64,000 nucleotides of DNA from Photobacterium angustum. Its GTDB lineage: Bacteria; Pseudomonadota; Gammaproteobacteria; Enterobacterales; Vibrionaceae. Positions 63,338 through 64,000 of the stretch are shown piece after piece. A program made the translations under genes and the position numbers. The notes beneath the pieces were generated by a model. It had not been told where the DNA came from. It searched no databases and was given only the letters and a program-made list of their open reading frames with translations. The DNA is taken from contig NZ_PYOM01000006.1 of assembly GCF_003026365.1 (NCBI RefSeq), positions 124,001 to 188,000 on the forward strand, written 5' to 3'. Position 1 is the first letter of the stretch. Every line of letters starts with the position of its first letter.

Positions 63338-64000
63338 ATGTCGTCTATTGTTGTTGTTGGTGCTAACTGGGGTGATGAAGGTAAAGGTCGTATTGTTGAT
63401 TATTTAGCAGACCAAGCTTCAGCAAGTATCCGTTTCCAAGGTGGTAATAACGCAGGTCACACTGTTGTTAACGATTTTGGTACGTTCAAATTGCACCAAT
63501 TACCTAGCGGCGTATTTAATCCTGATTGTATTGCTGTGTTAGGCCCTGGCATGGTGATCAGCCCTGAAAAACTATCTTTAGAAATCGAAGAAGTGGCAAC
63601 ATCAGGGGTTGAAGTTAAACTTTGTATCTCAGATCGCGCAACACTATGCCTACCGCTTCACGCACTGGAAGATACCTTAGAAGAACAACGTCTAGGTGAT
63701 GGTGCTTACGGTTCAACACGTCAAGGTATCGCACCTGCATACGGCGACCGTGTAATGAAAAAAGGTATTCTTGTTGGTTGGTTAAAACAACCTGCAGTGT
63801 TACGTGAGCGCATTCAATTCATGATGGATTGGAAACTTCCTCAACTTAAAGCGCTATACCCATCATTTGAATTCACGCAAACAGCGGAAGAAATGACAGA
63901 GTGGCTATTAGAGGTTTCTCAGCCTTGGCGTGATAGCATTTGTAACGTAACAGAGCCACTTAAAGCACTACAAAAAGAAGATAAAACGTTGTTGTTTGAA
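63338..64000 (+). CDS. Divergent adenylosuccinate synthetase, C-terminus cut by window end
   Basis: PurA family; the enzyme normally joins IMP and aspartate with GTP to give adenylosuccinate. The first 221 codons are present. The active-site loop is GANWGDEGKGR with catalytic Asp13, and GGNNAGHT carries His41, both at E. coli numbering. However, the usual GTTGRGIGPAYEDK segment reads GSTRQGIAPAYGDRVMKKG and many other positions differ, so it looks like a paralogue and not the housekeeping copy. GAGGAG lies 9-10 bases before the ATG. Divergent from a LysR regulator. A role in purine or other nucleotide chemistry is inferred. Confidence 0.88.
   Translation, partial: MSSIVVVGANWGDEGKGRIVDYLADQASASIRFQGGNNAGHTVVNDFGTFKLHQLPSGVFNPDCIAVLGPGMVISPEKLSLEIEEVATSGVEVKLCISDRATLCLPLHALEDTLEEQRLGDGAYGSTRQGIAPAYGDRVMKKGILVGWLKQPAVLRERIQFMMDWKLPQLKALYPSFEFTQTAEEMTEWLLEVSQPWRDSICNVTEPLKALQKEDKTLLFE

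Noticed and set aside
63338-64000. PurZ (2-aminoadenine synthesis) in place of PurA
   Set aside because: The catalytic Asp13 of PurA is retained in WGDEGKG, whereas PurZ typically replaces it; no phage genes are nearby.

Overview
The window is a stretch of a gammaproteobacterial chromosome, most likely Vibrionaceae and probably Photobacterium. This rests on the gene content (phaB-phaA-phaP-phaC operon, Bat operon, GbpA-like chitin LPMO, H-NS, GuaC, SstT, YqhA, YfcZ/YiiS, Cof-type phosphatase), AT-rich intergenic DNA, strong rho-independent terminators and near-uniform base composition. Relatives of several of these genes sit on the secondary chromosome in Vibrio, so chromosome II is plausible, but replicon assignment is inference. 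No tRNA, rRNA, insertion sequence, prophage or CRISPR array was seen.

Layout. 1-4,500: alanine dehydrogenase (cut by the window edge), H-NS, a 958-bp gene-free stretch, a chitin-active LPMO and a small orphan gene. 4,850-10,314: a BCCT transporter, an ABM-fold protein, a small conserved protein and a two-gene ABC importer with a fused double permease. 11,051-14,351: CorA, GMP reductase and an unknown gene. 14,425-18,421: an AraC-type regulator divergent from a DUF3302/HlyD pair, then a CPA2 antiporter. 18,635-20,948: two small unknown proteins and SstT. 21,316-28,430: a complete Bat-type operon (MoxR, DUF58, DUF4381, BatA, BatB/C fusion, BatD), all on the minus strand and nearly gapless. 29,126-33,437: the polyhydroxybutyrate operon, followed by DUF4332 and DUF1496 proteins. 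34,544-39,002: YfcZ/YiiS-type protein, a RecQ-like helicase, YqhA and outer-membrane phospholipase A. 39,179-44,129: an RND efflux pump and its adaptor with a divergent TetR regulator. 44,330-49,154: a YgiW-like OB-fold protein, a Cof-type phosphatase and a glycine-betaine-type ABC importer in the order binding protein, permease, ATPase. 49,424-52,982: response regulator, histidine kinase and a sugar-binding protein without permeases. 53,021-58,143: carboxylesterase, MATE exporter with divergent LysR regulator, PhoD-type phosphatase. 58,357-60,352: a more AT-rich accessory-looking segment. 60,353-62,150: three tandem lipoproteins with almost the same leader. 62,253-64,000: a LysR regulator divergent from a divergent PurA-like gene cut by the window end.

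Functional themes are osmotic adaptation (BCCT and ProXWV-type uptake), carbon storage (PHB), chitin use, envelope stress and remodelling (Bat, PldA, lipoproteins, NlpE-like protein), and drug or metabolite efflux (RND, MATE, HlyD). The least conventional parts are: the three-lipoprotein cassette, whose members all carry Cys-Asp-Gln at the lipidation site; the two-component/sugar-binding-protein trio without a transporter; the PurA-like gene next to a LysR regulator; and structured leaders or attenuator-like hairpins before guaC, corA, phaC and the betaine permease. No wholly new system could be established from the sequence alone; the candidates are listed as findings.
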